Assembly (NCBI GenBank): GCA_963969345.1
Contig: OZ017768.1
Coordinates: 682,001-746,000, forward strand
Reading direction: 5' to 3'
From: Turbatrix aceti
Lineage: Eukaryota > Nematoda > Chromadorea > Rhabditida > Panagrolaimidae
DNA length: 64,000 bases
A program made the position numbers and the translations under genes. The notes beneath the pieces were generated by a model. That model did not search any database. It saw only the letters and a program-made list of their open reading frames with translations, and was not told where the DNA came from. Below, piece after piece: positions 1-11,352 of the stretch (position 1 is its first letter; each line of letters opens with the position of its first letter).

Positions 1-1265
1 CATCACTATTTCTGTACAATCTTGCCAGTTCCAAAGAATACCAACGTTATCACCAAGCCCGCTATTGTCGTTCGCAAACAAATCAGTTTCGTTGATTTGT
101 CCGGTACCATTGTAGAAAACATTGGCAGCAGCTGCAAGCGCTGTCGCCAGATCAGTTTCAGGTGACGAAATGTTCAACCCAGAAAACTGTTGGCAAGCCA
201 ATGCTACAGGCCAACCCTGCATGGGAGAGAGAAAATTAGTAGGGTATGGATAGTCGGTTTCGACCATCCTTATTAATCCACCCTGTACGTAGTTGTATAG
301 TTTGTCTCGGCTACCGTTAAAAGTGCCGATGATGTTATTCTGAAATTTTCAATTTTTATCTGTAAATGTTATATAAAAATAACCTTGATTTTAAAAATAC
401 GATTCAAATCATTCGTTGGAAGTCGCCAAATCGTGTTCAGCGCCTTTTCCAGGACATCGGAATCACAACCCGATTTTATGAAATCTTGTTTGACAGTGTA
501 GTCAAAAGTGCCGACACTGACGCCTGTATGGTTGAAGTAGAGCACAGGCGCGGAACTCGCCCACGCACCAACTGTCGATGTGGGATACTTTAGCCGGAAC
601 CATGTTGCCAACATTCCGCCATATGATCCTCCAAAAACGACGACTTTCGCTTCTGCATCGATTCCTAGTTTCTCTTTCACCCAGGGAAGGAAAACGGAAT
701 AATCTGCCAAGGCTTGGATCGATGACAGGTAACCCAGGTGTTTGTACGTTGTGCTGAAGTTGTTATACGGCAACGACACCCCGTAGTAGCGGTGTTCAGC
801 GAAAACGACAGCGGCGTTGAAGTGCGGTGCAAGGTCCCACATGATGCCAGTGTTATTTGCAAAGTCTTCAATCAGGCCTTCATTTCCAGCGTAAAAGAAC
901 ACTGGTCCTCCTGGTTTGTAGAACGTTGTGTTGTGCAGGTACCTAAATATGTAGTAATGTTTTTACCTCGATGTCATTAAAACCCCGAAAACTTACTTGA
1001 GCCCAAACTTGTGATCAGTGTTGTAGGCAAAGTGATCCATGGGAAATATTTCATCCGTGTAATTGGTCGCATACTGATAGTTAACATTGCTGGAGTTGAA
1101 ATTCGCATAATGCTGATAAACATTGTGTAGGTTTGTTTTTCTACGCCATAAAGGTTGCAAGGCATTCGTTATCCCAAATTCAATGATGGCAAGTACTAAG
1201 ACACATGTCATAGCAAACATTGCTGGGTTCGCCATATTTAGGAAATTTGATATGATTTTTACCAC
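1..1265 (-). CDS. Serine carboxypeptidase S28 family (prolyl carboxypeptidase-like), 3' truncated by window
   Basis: Secreted or lysosomal serine peptidase of the S28 family, whose members cleave after proline near peptide ends. Exons run 1265-997, 942-384 and 339 to beyond base 1; the two introns (54 and 44 bases) have GT-AG ends and the phases match. The N-terminus has a hydrophobic stretch (MFAMTCVLVLAIIEFG) fitting a signal peptide, so the start could also be the Met at residue 11 or 16. Family marks are PGGPVFFYAGNEG (about residues 100-112), AEHRYYG (about 138-144) and the nucleophile motif GGSYGG with Ser at about 196. The visible part ends near LGDNVGILWNWQDCTE, so the catalytic Asp and His lie outside the window. 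Several N-glycosylation sites (NNTG, NHTG) agree with secretion. The family is clear; which nematode pcp paralogue it is cannot be told. Confidence 0.9.
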
Positions 1266-1763
1266 AACGAAACAAATTTTATATAAAACCCTAATTCTTG
1301 CCAGTCAACTACAGGCGTAAATGTATAAAACAATAAGCACATTGTAGTAATTGAAATTGCGAAGCAGATTTTCCATTTTTACAATGGCGTTGAAAAAACT
1401 ATGATTTAACAATAGGTGACTTAGAATTAAGAATAACAATCTGGGTAACAGACGTAAATGTATAAAACAATGAGCACATTGTAGTAATTGAAATTGTAAA
1501 GCAGATTTTCCATTTTTTTACAATGGTGTTGAAAAAACTATGACTTACTTGTTAGAATTAAGAATAACAATCTGCGTAATTGTTCAGCTGTACGAGCAAT
1601 CATCGTATTTTATCAGAAATTAAAAGAAATACGTACAGAAGTACAGACCAGAACGTGAAAATACAAGTAAAAGCTGTGCATTTTCTTATTTATTGTTTTT
1701 ATTGAATAAATTTGAACAAAATGTATGTTATAACCAAGATAATGGACAAATAAAACCATTGTT
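1266..1763. repeat. Intergenic region with 137-bp imperfect tandem duplication
   Basis: The stretch upstream of the carboxypeptidase and downstream of the M13 peptidase holds two direct copies of one segment, about 1316-1452 and 1453-1580. Both begin CGTAAATGTATAAAACAAT and include GCACATTGTAGTAATTGAAA and GAATTAAGAATAACAATCTG. They differ by a few substitutions and small indels. No gene is seen. The duplication lies next to the 5' end of the carboxypeptidase gene, so it may repeat part of its upstream region. Confidence 0.75.
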
Positions 1764-4094
1764 TTAAATGAGAGTTGCGTCAGTCCAAACTTTGCACCTG
1801 TTATTATCACGCGGATACAGCGGCGTATTGATACGGCACTTGAAATCTTTACCGAACTCCGGAATATCCCGAACCATCTGGTTGATGCGACATTCCGCAG
1901 GTGAATGCACATCGGTGAGAAGCTGGTGATGCAATTCTGTATTTGTTAACTTTCGGCATCTTTTAATGCCAGACGAAATCCAGAAAATCTGATTTGGCGT
2001 AAGCCGTTCGAGTCCTGGTAGCCGACCTTCTTCAACACCGTTACGATTTACTTTAATAAATTTTCGGTATGCTTTGTACGCGGCCTGCATTCCACCTATA
2101 TCAGCAATATTTTCACTCTGCGTTTTTGCACCGTTCACGCAACGCGCGTTGCCGGTCTTTAAAGGGCAGCATCTTTCGCTGTACTGTTCAACCACACATT
2201 TCGCCATTTTGAGAAAACCGAGGGTGCTCTTCGTGCCCATCCATCCGCAACGATCCCAAGTACAGTTCGAAAGCTCACCTTCTGGTCCAAATTGCACACC
2301 CTTAGTGTCGTAACCATGGGTCAGTTCATGTCCCAAAGTCTGACCCTGGCTGCCAAAGTTAAAAGCTTGCGGGAAATCAAAACGGTAGGCAGGTAAGGTC
2401 ATTTTGGCTAAAATTAAATGATTTTAGATACATTGTTTTTACGTCGTGTGAATGAACCTAGTGGAATATTTATGTTGTTGTTATTAGCGCTGTAAGCCGC
2501 GTTGACAATGGCCGGCGACATTTGAAATTGTCTCCTATCGGGAAGCTGTCCCAGAAGCCCAAAGTTTTTTGTCAGTTGCTGAGCACGAGACAAGCTGAGT
2601 TTCATGGTGAAAAAATCTTTAATATTAATTTTAGTAATATTATGGTAATACTTGTGATACACGTTGTCCATGTACGATGTGTTTGTGAAGTTGTACCAGT
2701 ATGGCCACCCAATGTTTTGTATCAATTTGTCCTCTGAAATCTGACGGATATAATATAAATTTGACATTTTGTTTTTTTATCTTACTCTTTGCAATCAAAT
2801 TTTTGCGAGAGTACCGATCAAGCCAGGACAGTGAGCGTGTCATGTTGACAAAAGATTCGATGATCAACTTAGTTTTTTGCCTATTGTCGGCTCTGATGAC
2901 ATTTCTATATTTTTTCTGAGCAACGTAGATGTACCCTGCGCCAAATGGCATTTTTTCGTTCATAAATTTAACGCAAGTCAAATCAGCTTTTTTATAAAAC
3001 TGCTGAGATTTGCTAGAATAGCGTGCAATGTTTTCATTGATTTCCCGGAATTTGGGTCCAATGAAAACAGCAAATTTACACAGCAGTTTGATACCAATAT
3101 AGTCAGCGATGACTCGTTGATTGATTCTTCGACCTCCAATCATCGAGTCGACGGCGCTGATATACGATGGCCATTTGACGATGTAATTATCCTGTCGAAA
3201 GTTTGGATCTACGTCTTGAAGAAGTCCTTCAAAATAGTCTTTCCAACGGATGTTGGGATACGACGCATTCAGTTGTGTAAGGTTGTAAGGATTGTATTGG
3301 AGAACAAAGTTTCGCGTGAGCTCAGATGGTACCATAGCAAGTGCGAGAGAAATTTCAAACTTGACGGAATTGGTCACTGCATTTGCAATATCATCGTCCG
3401 AAGCTGCGGTATTTATAATTCGATAAAACTTCTGAATTAATTTAATAAGTTTGCTTCGGTAATTGTTTATCACAGCTAAATTCTCCATTTTGAAGTAGTA
3501 ATCCCGTGCTATCCCTAGATGGCCTTGAGAGACGTGAAGGACGTGACGTGACGCGTTGCCGTAGTCGACTGATACATATGAAGTGAGAATAGACGGGACG
3601 TTGTACTGACTTTCCCAGCGCCCAATTGTCCGCCACAAATCATTCCATTCCAGAGCTTGCCATCCGGGTGTCAGCATGGGTAGTCCTCCAATCTGTGACA
3701 GCAAGTCAGTGTTGATATGATACGATAATTCTTTTTTGGGATAGTTGTAATTCAAAAGACATGACTGATATCCGTGGTCAAATATCTGTTCGGTCAAGGA
3801 GCTTGAGCTTGAGATAGTTGGTAACTGTGCTGCTATTTGGCTAAATACCTTCGCTTGAGAAACACTTCCCGGACTAGCACCTGATTTGTTATTTTTCAGG
3901 TAGGTATTGCATGTGAATTTGTAAAAGTTCTGGCATGGATCAACAGTTAAATCTATGAACTGGAGAAAGTATCGGGCAGCATTCTTGAATCCGGCGCTGT
4001 AATTGACTTTCACACCGGCGGCTGAAACTGTCGTTCGAATGCTCAATAGTCCAGGTAAAAAGAGAACAATAAAGATAAACGGGTTGCAGACCAT
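1764..4094 (-). CDS. Neprilysin-like M13 zinc metallopeptidase, secreted
   Basis: Complete M13 ectopeptidase gene; family members cleave small extracellular peptides such as neuropeptides. Exons are 4094-2786, 2733-2443 and 2407-1764, giving 747 residues, the usual length. The N-terminus (PFIFIVLFLPGLLSIRTT) looks like a cleavable signal peptide without a cytoplasmic tail, so the product is probably secreted rather than a type II membrane protein. Seen motifs: VDPCQNFYKFTCN early in the mature protein, zinc site HELTH at about 560-564, third zinc ligand in ENIAD at about 632-636, and the C-terminal CxxW signature (RCKVW) a few residues before the end. The substrate-binding NAYY/NAFY motif reads NAAY here. 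The 35-base second intron is at the short end of the range. The 3' intron choice 2442-2408 restores the frame into the HELTH exon. Family assignment is secure; substrate is unknown. Confidence 0.95.
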
Positions 4095-4679
4095 AGTCAG
4101 GCAGGAAATTACAGTTTGTGTTGTCTAAATATCCAAAAACAATTAAAAAAATGTATCTTAAGATACATTTCATATTCTCTTGCTACGTGCAGTGTGCACG
4201 TTATGCACACGAAGACGTGGCTCCTCCTACTAGAGGGAAAATGGCTGTCTCGCAACCCGGAAAGAGACAAAGACCAGTTGTGTAGTTGTTTTAAAATCAG
4301 TACTATCAAGTTGTACCCAATAAAGAGTTATTAAGAAAGACCCTAGCAACTACATAACACTCTCAAAAAAACATGAATTGGCGTCCGTAGCCGACACGAG
4401 CGGGAATAGGGGCACTGATTTACTATCATCACGGCTTCATGAATGTAACTCTATCATGCACAAAAATAAAAACAATGCCAAGCTCAACGACACATCAAAA
4501 ATAATTTTTCCCCATGTCGTTCAGAAACACTTGGTTAGTTCCTCTAGGAAAAACGTGTTTTTCACTTTGCACAGCTCTTCGAAATCACTTTCAATTCCGA
4601 ATGTAAAAGATATAAAAACTTGGCTTTTTAATTAAAAAAACAATTACAACAAACACTGTGACAAATCGAGAAATTTGGT
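4095..4679. other. Intergenic, with 22-bp perfect palindrome and adjacent hairpin
   Basis: Between the M13 gene and the selenocysteine tRNA. A perfect 22-bp palindrome lies at 4149-4170, centred on CTTAAG. About 20 bases later is a second hairpin, GTGTGCA-CGTTA-TGCACAC, near 4191-4209. No convincing coding exon is seen in the rest. Confidence 0.7.
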
Positions 4680-4687
4680 AAAAGTGA

Positions 4688-4774
4688 CACCCGGAAGGTG
4701 GAATCGAACCACTACGCCGCCAGGCGTCTACAGGTTTGAAGCCTGCACCGCGGACCACCGCGAGTCATCCAGGC
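4688..4774 (-). tRNA. tRNA-Sec (anticodon TCA), selenocysteine
   Basis: This 87-base sequence reads on the minus strand from GCCTGGATGACTCGCGGTGG to CACCTTCCGGGTG. It has the traits of eukaryotic tRNA-Sec: 87-base length, an anticodon arm GCAGGCTTCAAACCTG containing the UGA-reading anticodon TCA, a long variable arm with paired GACGCC/GGCGTA sides, and the internal B box GGTTCGATTCC. The acceptor ends GCCTGGA and TTCCGGGT pair apart from G-U positions, leaving a discriminator G. A TTTT run at 4683-4680, a few bases after the 3' end, fits a Pol III terminator. It decodes UGA as selenocysteine, so at least one selenoprotein should exist in this genome (thioredoxin reductase in C. elegans). Confidence 0.95.
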
Positions 4775-4879
4775 AAAAAAAGTGCTTTGAATCGCGCGTT
4801 TTACGTACGTTAACAAATTTTTGTTCATATTCATTCAACAAAACAAATAAATAATAAAATACACAGTTATTACCTGTAT

Positions 4880-6145
4880 TCACTGTTCATAAGCTGGAAA
4901 AAGTCTTCTCAACGCAGTTTTTTCCAAAAATGACAAGTCCGGGTGCCAGAGATCGACGATCAACGCTAGACGCTGTGCTTTGGCTTCTTTTGAAGAAACT
5001 GAGTGTCTATAATAAAATTTATCGGTCAAAAAACCAACCCAGTTTTCATAAAACTCACGGATAGGAATCGTCAAAAACAAAGCATTTTCCCTCGGTCCAA
5101 GTCAAGAGATTTTCGGTGTCAACGATCATGCAGCAACCAGGTTCCCCAGAGTCACCCACTGGTACGTCGAGACCCAGGTGAACACGCAGTCGCACGTTTG
5201 TCGGCCCTCGATGGGTGGCAATCGTAGCCCCAGGAGGAAGGATCGAGAAAAAAGCATTGCCAAAGATGCAGTCACTCATGATGCCGTCCAGCGTGTGAAG
5301 GACGTCGGCAACGTCGGGAAAAAGCTGGCAGTTGTCTTCTTGCCATTTTCCTTGGTTGACAAAGGAATACACGGCCCAGCATGAGCCATCGGCCTCGGTA
5401 TTCTTCTGCCATCGAAGGGGTGTTCGTTGGGCCTGAAAATGTCAAAAACTTGCTTTTGTAAAAAAAGTGAGCATATTCAGAAAACCAGTACAAAAAATAA
5501 GACCAAAAATTTTAAAACAATGCTTGAATAAAAAAAGTTTTAAAAATAACACCGTAATTTTAATAAAAAAAACTGAACGCATTATAACTTTAAAAGGAAA
5601 ACAATAACGAAACTTTTTGGTCGCATCAAATTCAAAAAATTCTGATGTTACTTGGCCAATAAAAAAAAGTAAAGTACACTCTCCATAAAAACCCTTACTT
5701 GTAGTCCAGCCAACTTGATCGTAGCAAAATTATCTTCAAGCTTGGCAGCGTCCAAGGCAATGTTCTTTGGCATGTTTTCACCAGCATACACCGGGCGACT
5801 TGGTAACCTGGGAACAGAAAATATCAATTCTGTCTTCTCAGCTATGCTTTCGTTCAAGCCATCGGAAATACGAGCCATTGAAATTGAAAATTTACCATAA
5901 GCATCGTCAAACAGGGTTTTGGCACGTTTAACGACCTGTAAAAAAAAGAAGGGTGAAGCACGAAAAGATAAATCCCAGTAACAAACCTGCGAGTTTTTAG
6001 CACACCGAATACACGTTGGCATCGTGCAGAGCGCTTTGATCGGATACTTGCGCGGAAACAAGCGTTCCTGGATGGGAAAAAACCTCGCTATACCCAGGTA
6101 CAGCAAGAGTGGTGATACGGAGAGCAGAATGATGTATAAAAGCAT
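4880..6145 (-). CDS. Membrane-anchored aspartyl/asparaginyl beta-hydroxylase domain protein (ASPHD-like)
   Basis: Predicted 298-residue protein from exons 6145-5987, 5935-5699, 5432-5059 and 5006-4880; phases agree and the total is a multiple of three. It starts with a strong hydrophobic anchor (MLLYIILLSVSPLLLYLGIA) and ends with an aspartyl beta-hydroxylase domain. Known for the family: an iron and 2-oxoglutarate dependent enzyme hydroxylating Asp/Asn in EGF modules in the ER lumen. Here the first metal His is in HRGPTNVRLRVHLGL (about residue 206), the second in SYPHSV (about 258), followed by LIVDLWHPDL. It resembles vertebrate ASPHD1/2 more than full ASPH, since TPR repeats are absent. 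The exon's acceptor at 6163 leaves room for an upstream exon, so the true start may be farther 5'. It is divergent from an EGF-module protein gene, with starts under 200 bases apart. Confidence 0.88.
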
Positions 6146-6332
6146 CTTACGGCAGCGCGGATCCTGAAAAGCGGACGTGAAAAAGATTTTCAACGCGCCG
6201 TTAAAAAATTTCCACTCGAGAACCTTGAATTTAGAGAAAGTGATGTTTTTCTTGTTTTTCATGCGTTTTGAATGCAAATTTATTTTTTGAAATTTTAAAA
6301 CCGTAAATGTTTTATTTTCTTCAATTGCATTG

Positions 6333-9097
6333 ATGGAAATGACGGCGAGAAGGATGCAGCGTTTTTCTGTCTTCAAAATTATACGTTAGTGCTTTTTATA
6401 TATTTTTTTTAGCAAAAAACAGTTTTTTTCCAGAAAATTTGGCGTTCTTCGTTTTCGTATCGTCAAATGCAGAACGATATTACCCCGGATTTCATGTTGT
6501 TGGTAAGTTTAGTTGTCCGACAAAAAAATGTTGTGATGAAAATTTTTGTTTTTGACGCTCCTATTGAAATCAAAAAAAAAAGTTTTTTGCAGACCCCGAA
6601 ACAGGAAACACAGTTCTAAAATCCGTAGACGGCACTTTTGATCCAAAAGTTCGACTTCTCGTTCAACACGTCAATGAATCCCAGATTGAGGCCTGTGCCA
6701 TCATCAACCCCTGTGGAAACGGTGGCACGTGCCAACATGTACCGCCCGATCAGTATTTCTGCGCGTGTACGCCAGAATTTACCGGTCCACACTGCGAATA
6801 TCCTGCTGGAAATTGGGCTCCCGAGTGCCCTCCGGATTTTTGTGACGGTCATTGCGTTGTGTGAGTCATCATTCAATTTAGTTTTTTTTTGTAATATGTA
6901 TTTTTTTCAGAGTCGACAATGTTGAAGCTCAGAAGAGAGTTGGAGATACCAAAAATGATGAGTAAGTCAAAACATTGAAACAAAATGTTCATACACACAT
7001 GGAAAGTGATTTTGCTTTTCGAAAATCGTAATCAGCGGAAAAAAGGGTTTTGTGAGGTCTCAAACAGAAAATTATTCGGTAGCGATTTTTTTGCTTCATT
7101 TTGTTTCGTTGGCATTGTTTTTCAGACTATCAAAGCTAGCATCAGAGTCATCCAATCGCGGCTGGATTGCTTCCATCTTCATCAATCCAATTCGCATTAT
7201 GTTTGTTTTTTGTACTAAAAACTTTTTTTTAACACGATCCTTTTTTTCTAGCTGCCTCAAGCCACCTGCCTCCCCCAACGACTGTCCAAAAAACATCTGC
7301 AAAAAGCCCAGCAATACAGCATGCCTTTGCGAGGGCATCGTTGCTACCTGTGATCTCTTTTCCTGCGCTGCGTATTCCAAGTGCGAGTACGATGCCTTCC
7401 AGAGACCTGTCTGCAACTGCGATGAGATCGTTCGGTACAGCAGGGGTGCGGAGTTGGCCTACGATGACCACTGTGAGAACATCCAGGTTACCGGGGGACC
7501 CTGTGAAGCCATCTGCGAAGCTCTGGATCCTGTCGTCGATCAAGCAAGGGTCAATGCTTGGAAAAAATGTATAGATCCAAAAGAGGTTGGTTGAAAATTT
7601 TTGTTGCATAACTGGATAACTATTTATTTTTTCAGACAATTGATTGGAAAAAAGTGGATTTCAAAGCGTGCCCGGGAAATTGCAATTATCAAATTAAAGA
7701 AATGCCTATGAAAAATTCAGGTTTGTTTGGTTTTGAAACGAAAACCGTTTATTTTTTACTTCAAGACAAAATTTTCTATTCTTTGCCCTAAAATTATATT
7801 TTCAATTCTTTAGCTTCAAAAAACGACTCTCTTTTTCTGTTTTACGATTGTGAACTCAGTCGTAAACGTCGTCGTCACCCACGCGTAAAATCCTCAATTT
7901 CCGCCAATTCCGAACCCATGTCGTCACTACGGTATATGAACTTCAACCCCGCCGACGCCCCAGATCTCGATGATTCCCCGCTTAACATTGATGCCATATC
8001 CGACATCGCGGAAGACGAATTTCCCTGCGAATGCAAGAACAAGGGTTGGTGTGAGGGAGCCATTACCTGGCTCGGCGCCCGAAGATGCGTCTGTCCCCAC
8101 GGCTTCTTCGGTCCAGTTTGCGAATTCAAAGACACCTGTGCCATCGAGAAGCCCTGTGGCAACGCGACGTGTGTCTCCGTCATGAGAAGTCGTTCCGAGG
8201 TCGGGTATGCGTGTGAGTGCAAATTCGGTCAGGATTTCCGTGTCGATAAGCTTGCCAATGGATCCACGACGATTGGCTGCTACGAGCCGATGCTCTCCAA
8301 CGGATCTACCTGTCCCTGCAAGAATGGAGGTATCTGCAAGGAATGCCAGAACGAAGGATTTCACCTTGAACGCATACTTTCCAGGTTTTCTAAGGTGCGT
8401 ACCGGACCCAAATAAAATTTGTAGTACCAAAAATGTTTTAGACAAACGTAACCCGAACGATTCCCTGCACAACGGCTGAAAAGCTGCGTGGAGTGCAGTG
8501 CATCTGTGCCACCGGATGGCAGGGCGAATTTTGCCAAAACCCCCTAGGCTGCACGGGCAACAAGTGCGCCAACAACGCCACCTGTATCCCGGGTCACGGA
8601 GATCGGGGATACACGTGCAGGTGTCGTTTAGGCTTTGCCGGCAAACTTTGTGAAAACCGGACAGAGTGTAACGCTGAAGCTCAGAAAAGCTGTGTTTTCG
8701 GCGACTGTGTGCTATCCAACGATACAGAAGACGGATTTCTCTGCAAGTGCGAAGAAGGATACGCCGGATCAACTTGTCAGCTGGATTTGAGAGAGCAGAG
8801 CGATTTTTTTGAGGTCAGTTGCTGTAATAAAGATTCGGTATAAAAAACTTCTTTTAGGACAATAAATCCTGGTTCTACCCGCTGGTCGTATTCGTACTTC
8901 TGACGGTGTTTTTGGTCCTGAAAATCACGGTTGACAAAAACATGAAGCGAGAGGAAATTCTGTTGATGAAACAAAAGGCACCGCAGGCTGCCGAAAACGT
9001 CCCCGATGAAATGGTTTCACAAGACGTCGCCGATCCATTGCATGTTGGGCCTACCGATTCGAAAACTGCTGATGCACCAGTTGATGGAAAACAATAA
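6333..9097 (+). CDS. Single-pass membrane protein with multiple EGF-like modules, 708 aa
   Basis: Ten exons: 6333-6384, 6434-6502, 6593-6860, 6911-6961, 7126-7200, 7252-7585, 7636-7720, 7814-8394, 8442-8813 and 8858-9097. All phases agree and the sum gives 708 residues. A signal peptide (hydrophobic LAFFVFVSSNA) precedes the mature start near ERYYPG. EGF-like modules follow: CAIINPCGNGGTC at about 75, then after a cysteine-rich linker (roughly 155-280) and a basic RKRRR site at 328-332, about five more between residues 380 and 625, typified by CRCRLGFAGKLC and CKCEEGYAGSTC. A transmembrane helix (WFYPLVVFVLLTVFLVL, about 634-650) is followed by a charged tail of about 55 residues. Probably a cell-surface adhesion or signalling protein. 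I do not recognise a named orthologue. Exons 5 and 6 could also be read as one continuous exon, since that intron contains no in-frame stop. Confidence 0.88.
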
Positions 9098-9527
9098 AAA
9101 AAAACTGATGCGCCATTATTGATTCAAAAAATGTGACAGGGTAAAAAATGTTTTGGTGTTTGCGAACGGCGAAGTACGCACCTTTTTTCCTAGAAGCCAA
9201 AACAAGTTTTTTGTTTGAGAGTTATCATCCCTGAATGCACGACTATCATGAGCAAGGCTAATAAGTTTTAAGCATTCGGAACTTAAAAACACTATTCGGG
9301 CGGGTGCCATGGACATGTACAACTATACAAAATTACAAACAAACCGCACGTATTCCGGGACAAATTATTTACCTTGTCGGATATCAAGAACGTGAACATC
9401 TACTTTTTTTGATTGTCGAGACAATCTGACGATGCGGAAGCATTTGTCTCAATATTTGCAAACATTTATAAAAAATTGTATTCACGTATTACAACATAAA
9501 ATTCCTACTTATTGTCAAAAAACATTT
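9098..9527. other. Intergenic, convergent 3' ends
   Basis: AT-rich stretch between the stop of the EGF-module gene (plus) and the stop of the first unrecognised-family gene (minus). No exon, RNA gene or repeat stands out. Confidence 0.6.
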
Positions 9528-10745
9528 TTAAAGAGGTATCAGAAGCCTGTCAAAGTTTTCGCATTTGAAAAACAATTCTAAGTTGTTTCGGAGTTGCGTT
9601 TGTCGATTGGAAATTATCAGCGAGGATTTCAGTACAGATTCCTCATGCTTGAATTCAAATTGCTCGGCCGGTAGAAGGGGAGCAAGTACAACCATCGGAT
9701 CTTCGTCGTCGAATTCAAATGATGAATTTAATGTGACGTCGATTTTGGCACTGATGCGTTCTGGGATTTGGAGTACGTTAGCAACAATCCAGTTGTAGTA
9801 AATTTTGATCGCAGTACCGAAATCTTGTCCAATACCGTTACTTGGCATTCGGAAGGAACTTTCAAAACGAAAGTCCGTAGTAACGTCGATAGTGACGTTC
9901 TCAATGTTCGGCCTTCGGAAGCTGTTGAGCAGATTCAAACTACTGATCACCGCTTTGACGTTCTCTGCATTGTCACCGAAATAAATGCCACCTTGATCGC
10001 GCCACATGAAGATAAACTTTCGGACGTGCTTAAACTCGGCCTTAAAAAAGCGGACAACATCGGTGAAAGCGTAGGCCCATGATTCCAAAATCGCGAAATG
10101 TGGTTCGACAACATTCGAACTTTGAAAACCAACAACTTGCTCGTAAATATCAGGGTTGTAGCCAAAGTTGAAAATCGCAACTATTTCAAAACGTAGAATC
10201 AATGATTTGAATTCAGTTATTTGATTCGCGTTGATGATGATGCTTCGGGGAGACGTATCATCGAGAAGACTTTTCTTTGGCCAAAATCGGTAAAGTTTCA
10301 AAACATCCAGAATTAACAAATCTGAAGAAACAAATGTATTTATTATAATTATATAAAACTCACTTTTACTGACACACAGTTTTCGTAAAAGTGCGATGGA
10401 TGCCGTATTATTGAGTCGCCGGGAAAGTGTTTCGATCACAAGGTTCCGAAAAAAGTGGGAAAGCCAACGACAATCTTTTCTTAAAAAATTATAACTGCCA
10501 AGGATCTGGCACTTGTTGTCCTAAACTCAGGTATTCAAACAATTTGCAAACAAAAAACAAAAAAATACCAAAAGCAAGACTTTGTTGTCGGCGTATTCAA
10601 CGATGATGCTCTCCATAAAAAAGTTGAAAGCGGTCGACATTTCAGCAGAAGACAAGATCAATTCCCTCAGACATTTCCCATCCGGAGTCTTATCGATGAC
10701 ATCAGAGATCACATCGCGATGGTAGGCGTTGGACAGAAGCTTCAT
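9528..10745 (-). CDS. Unrecognised paralogous family, member A (371 aa)
   Basis: Exons 10745-10581, 10520-10364 and 10321-9528 give 371 residues. The N-terminal 45 residues (MKLLSNAYHRDVISDVIDKT, then LRELILSSAEMSTAF) share a clear pattern with the three plus-strand genes at 12.9-17.5 kb: L-x-x-x-Y-x-x-D, a short acidic helix, L-x-x-L-x-L-S-S-x-E-M. That pattern is loosely F-box-like in size and position, but this is inference. The rest is alpha/beta-looking and ends in a segment aligning with the paralogues around QLRNNLEL. No signal peptide or membrane segment. The 42-base second intron has no in-frame stop, so retention would only add 14 residues. Compared with the paralogues the last two coding exons are fused. 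Function is unknown. Confidence 0.75.
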
Positions 10746-11352
10746 TCAGATTAGCCTAAAATTATAGAAAATATATAATAATAAAAACGATTTTTTGGTA
10801 CAAAAATAGTCAAAAACGCAAAAACAACAAAAAAAATCATTATTGACTGTTGCCTAACTACTTCTCTTTTTTATATGGATTGAATTACGCACTTCATTTT
10901 GATAGCAAAACGTATTTTTATTAGCCTAAAATTAACAAAATGCAATAATAAACTTTTTTACACAAAAAGTATCAACCAATAATATACGACAGACATTAAG
11001 AAAGGAAATATTTCAGATACCTATATATAGGCCTATATTCAACAAAAATCAAAACAAGACTGCATAGAAAAACAACTGTACGGCCAAATGCGTAAACGTA
11101 AAATCAAACAAGTAAAGTGGGATATCCTGACACGAAAATAGGACTTGTTCGATCGCGTCATTTTTTTGTTTTTTTCGCCGCTTGTTTTTTTTGTGAGTTT
11201 TGTTTTTCGTGACGGTTTCTTTCCATTTTTTTAAATAGGTACTGTTTTTCAACTGTTTGTTTTATTTTTTGAACTTCAAATTCTTTGATTCCTCCATGCA
11301 TGCTTCGATGTGAATGTGTCTTGGCGCGAAAAACAAATTCGTTTTATTTCGT
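10746..11352. other. AT-rich intergenic with short imperfect duplication
   Basis: Upstream of family member A. The string TTAGCCTAAAATTA occurs at about 10748 and again near 10920, each followed by similar AATAATAAA-rich sequence, suggesting an old duplication. A TTTTAG just upstream of the start of member A could be a trans-splice acceptor. No coding potential recognised. Confidence 0.5.

Noticed and set aside
6146..6376. N-terminal extension of the beta-hydroxylase-like protein starting MKTEKRCILL
   Set aside because: It overlaps the signal-peptide exon of the divergent EGF gene, is Lys/Phe-rich and crosses a good TTTTCAG acceptor at 6164.
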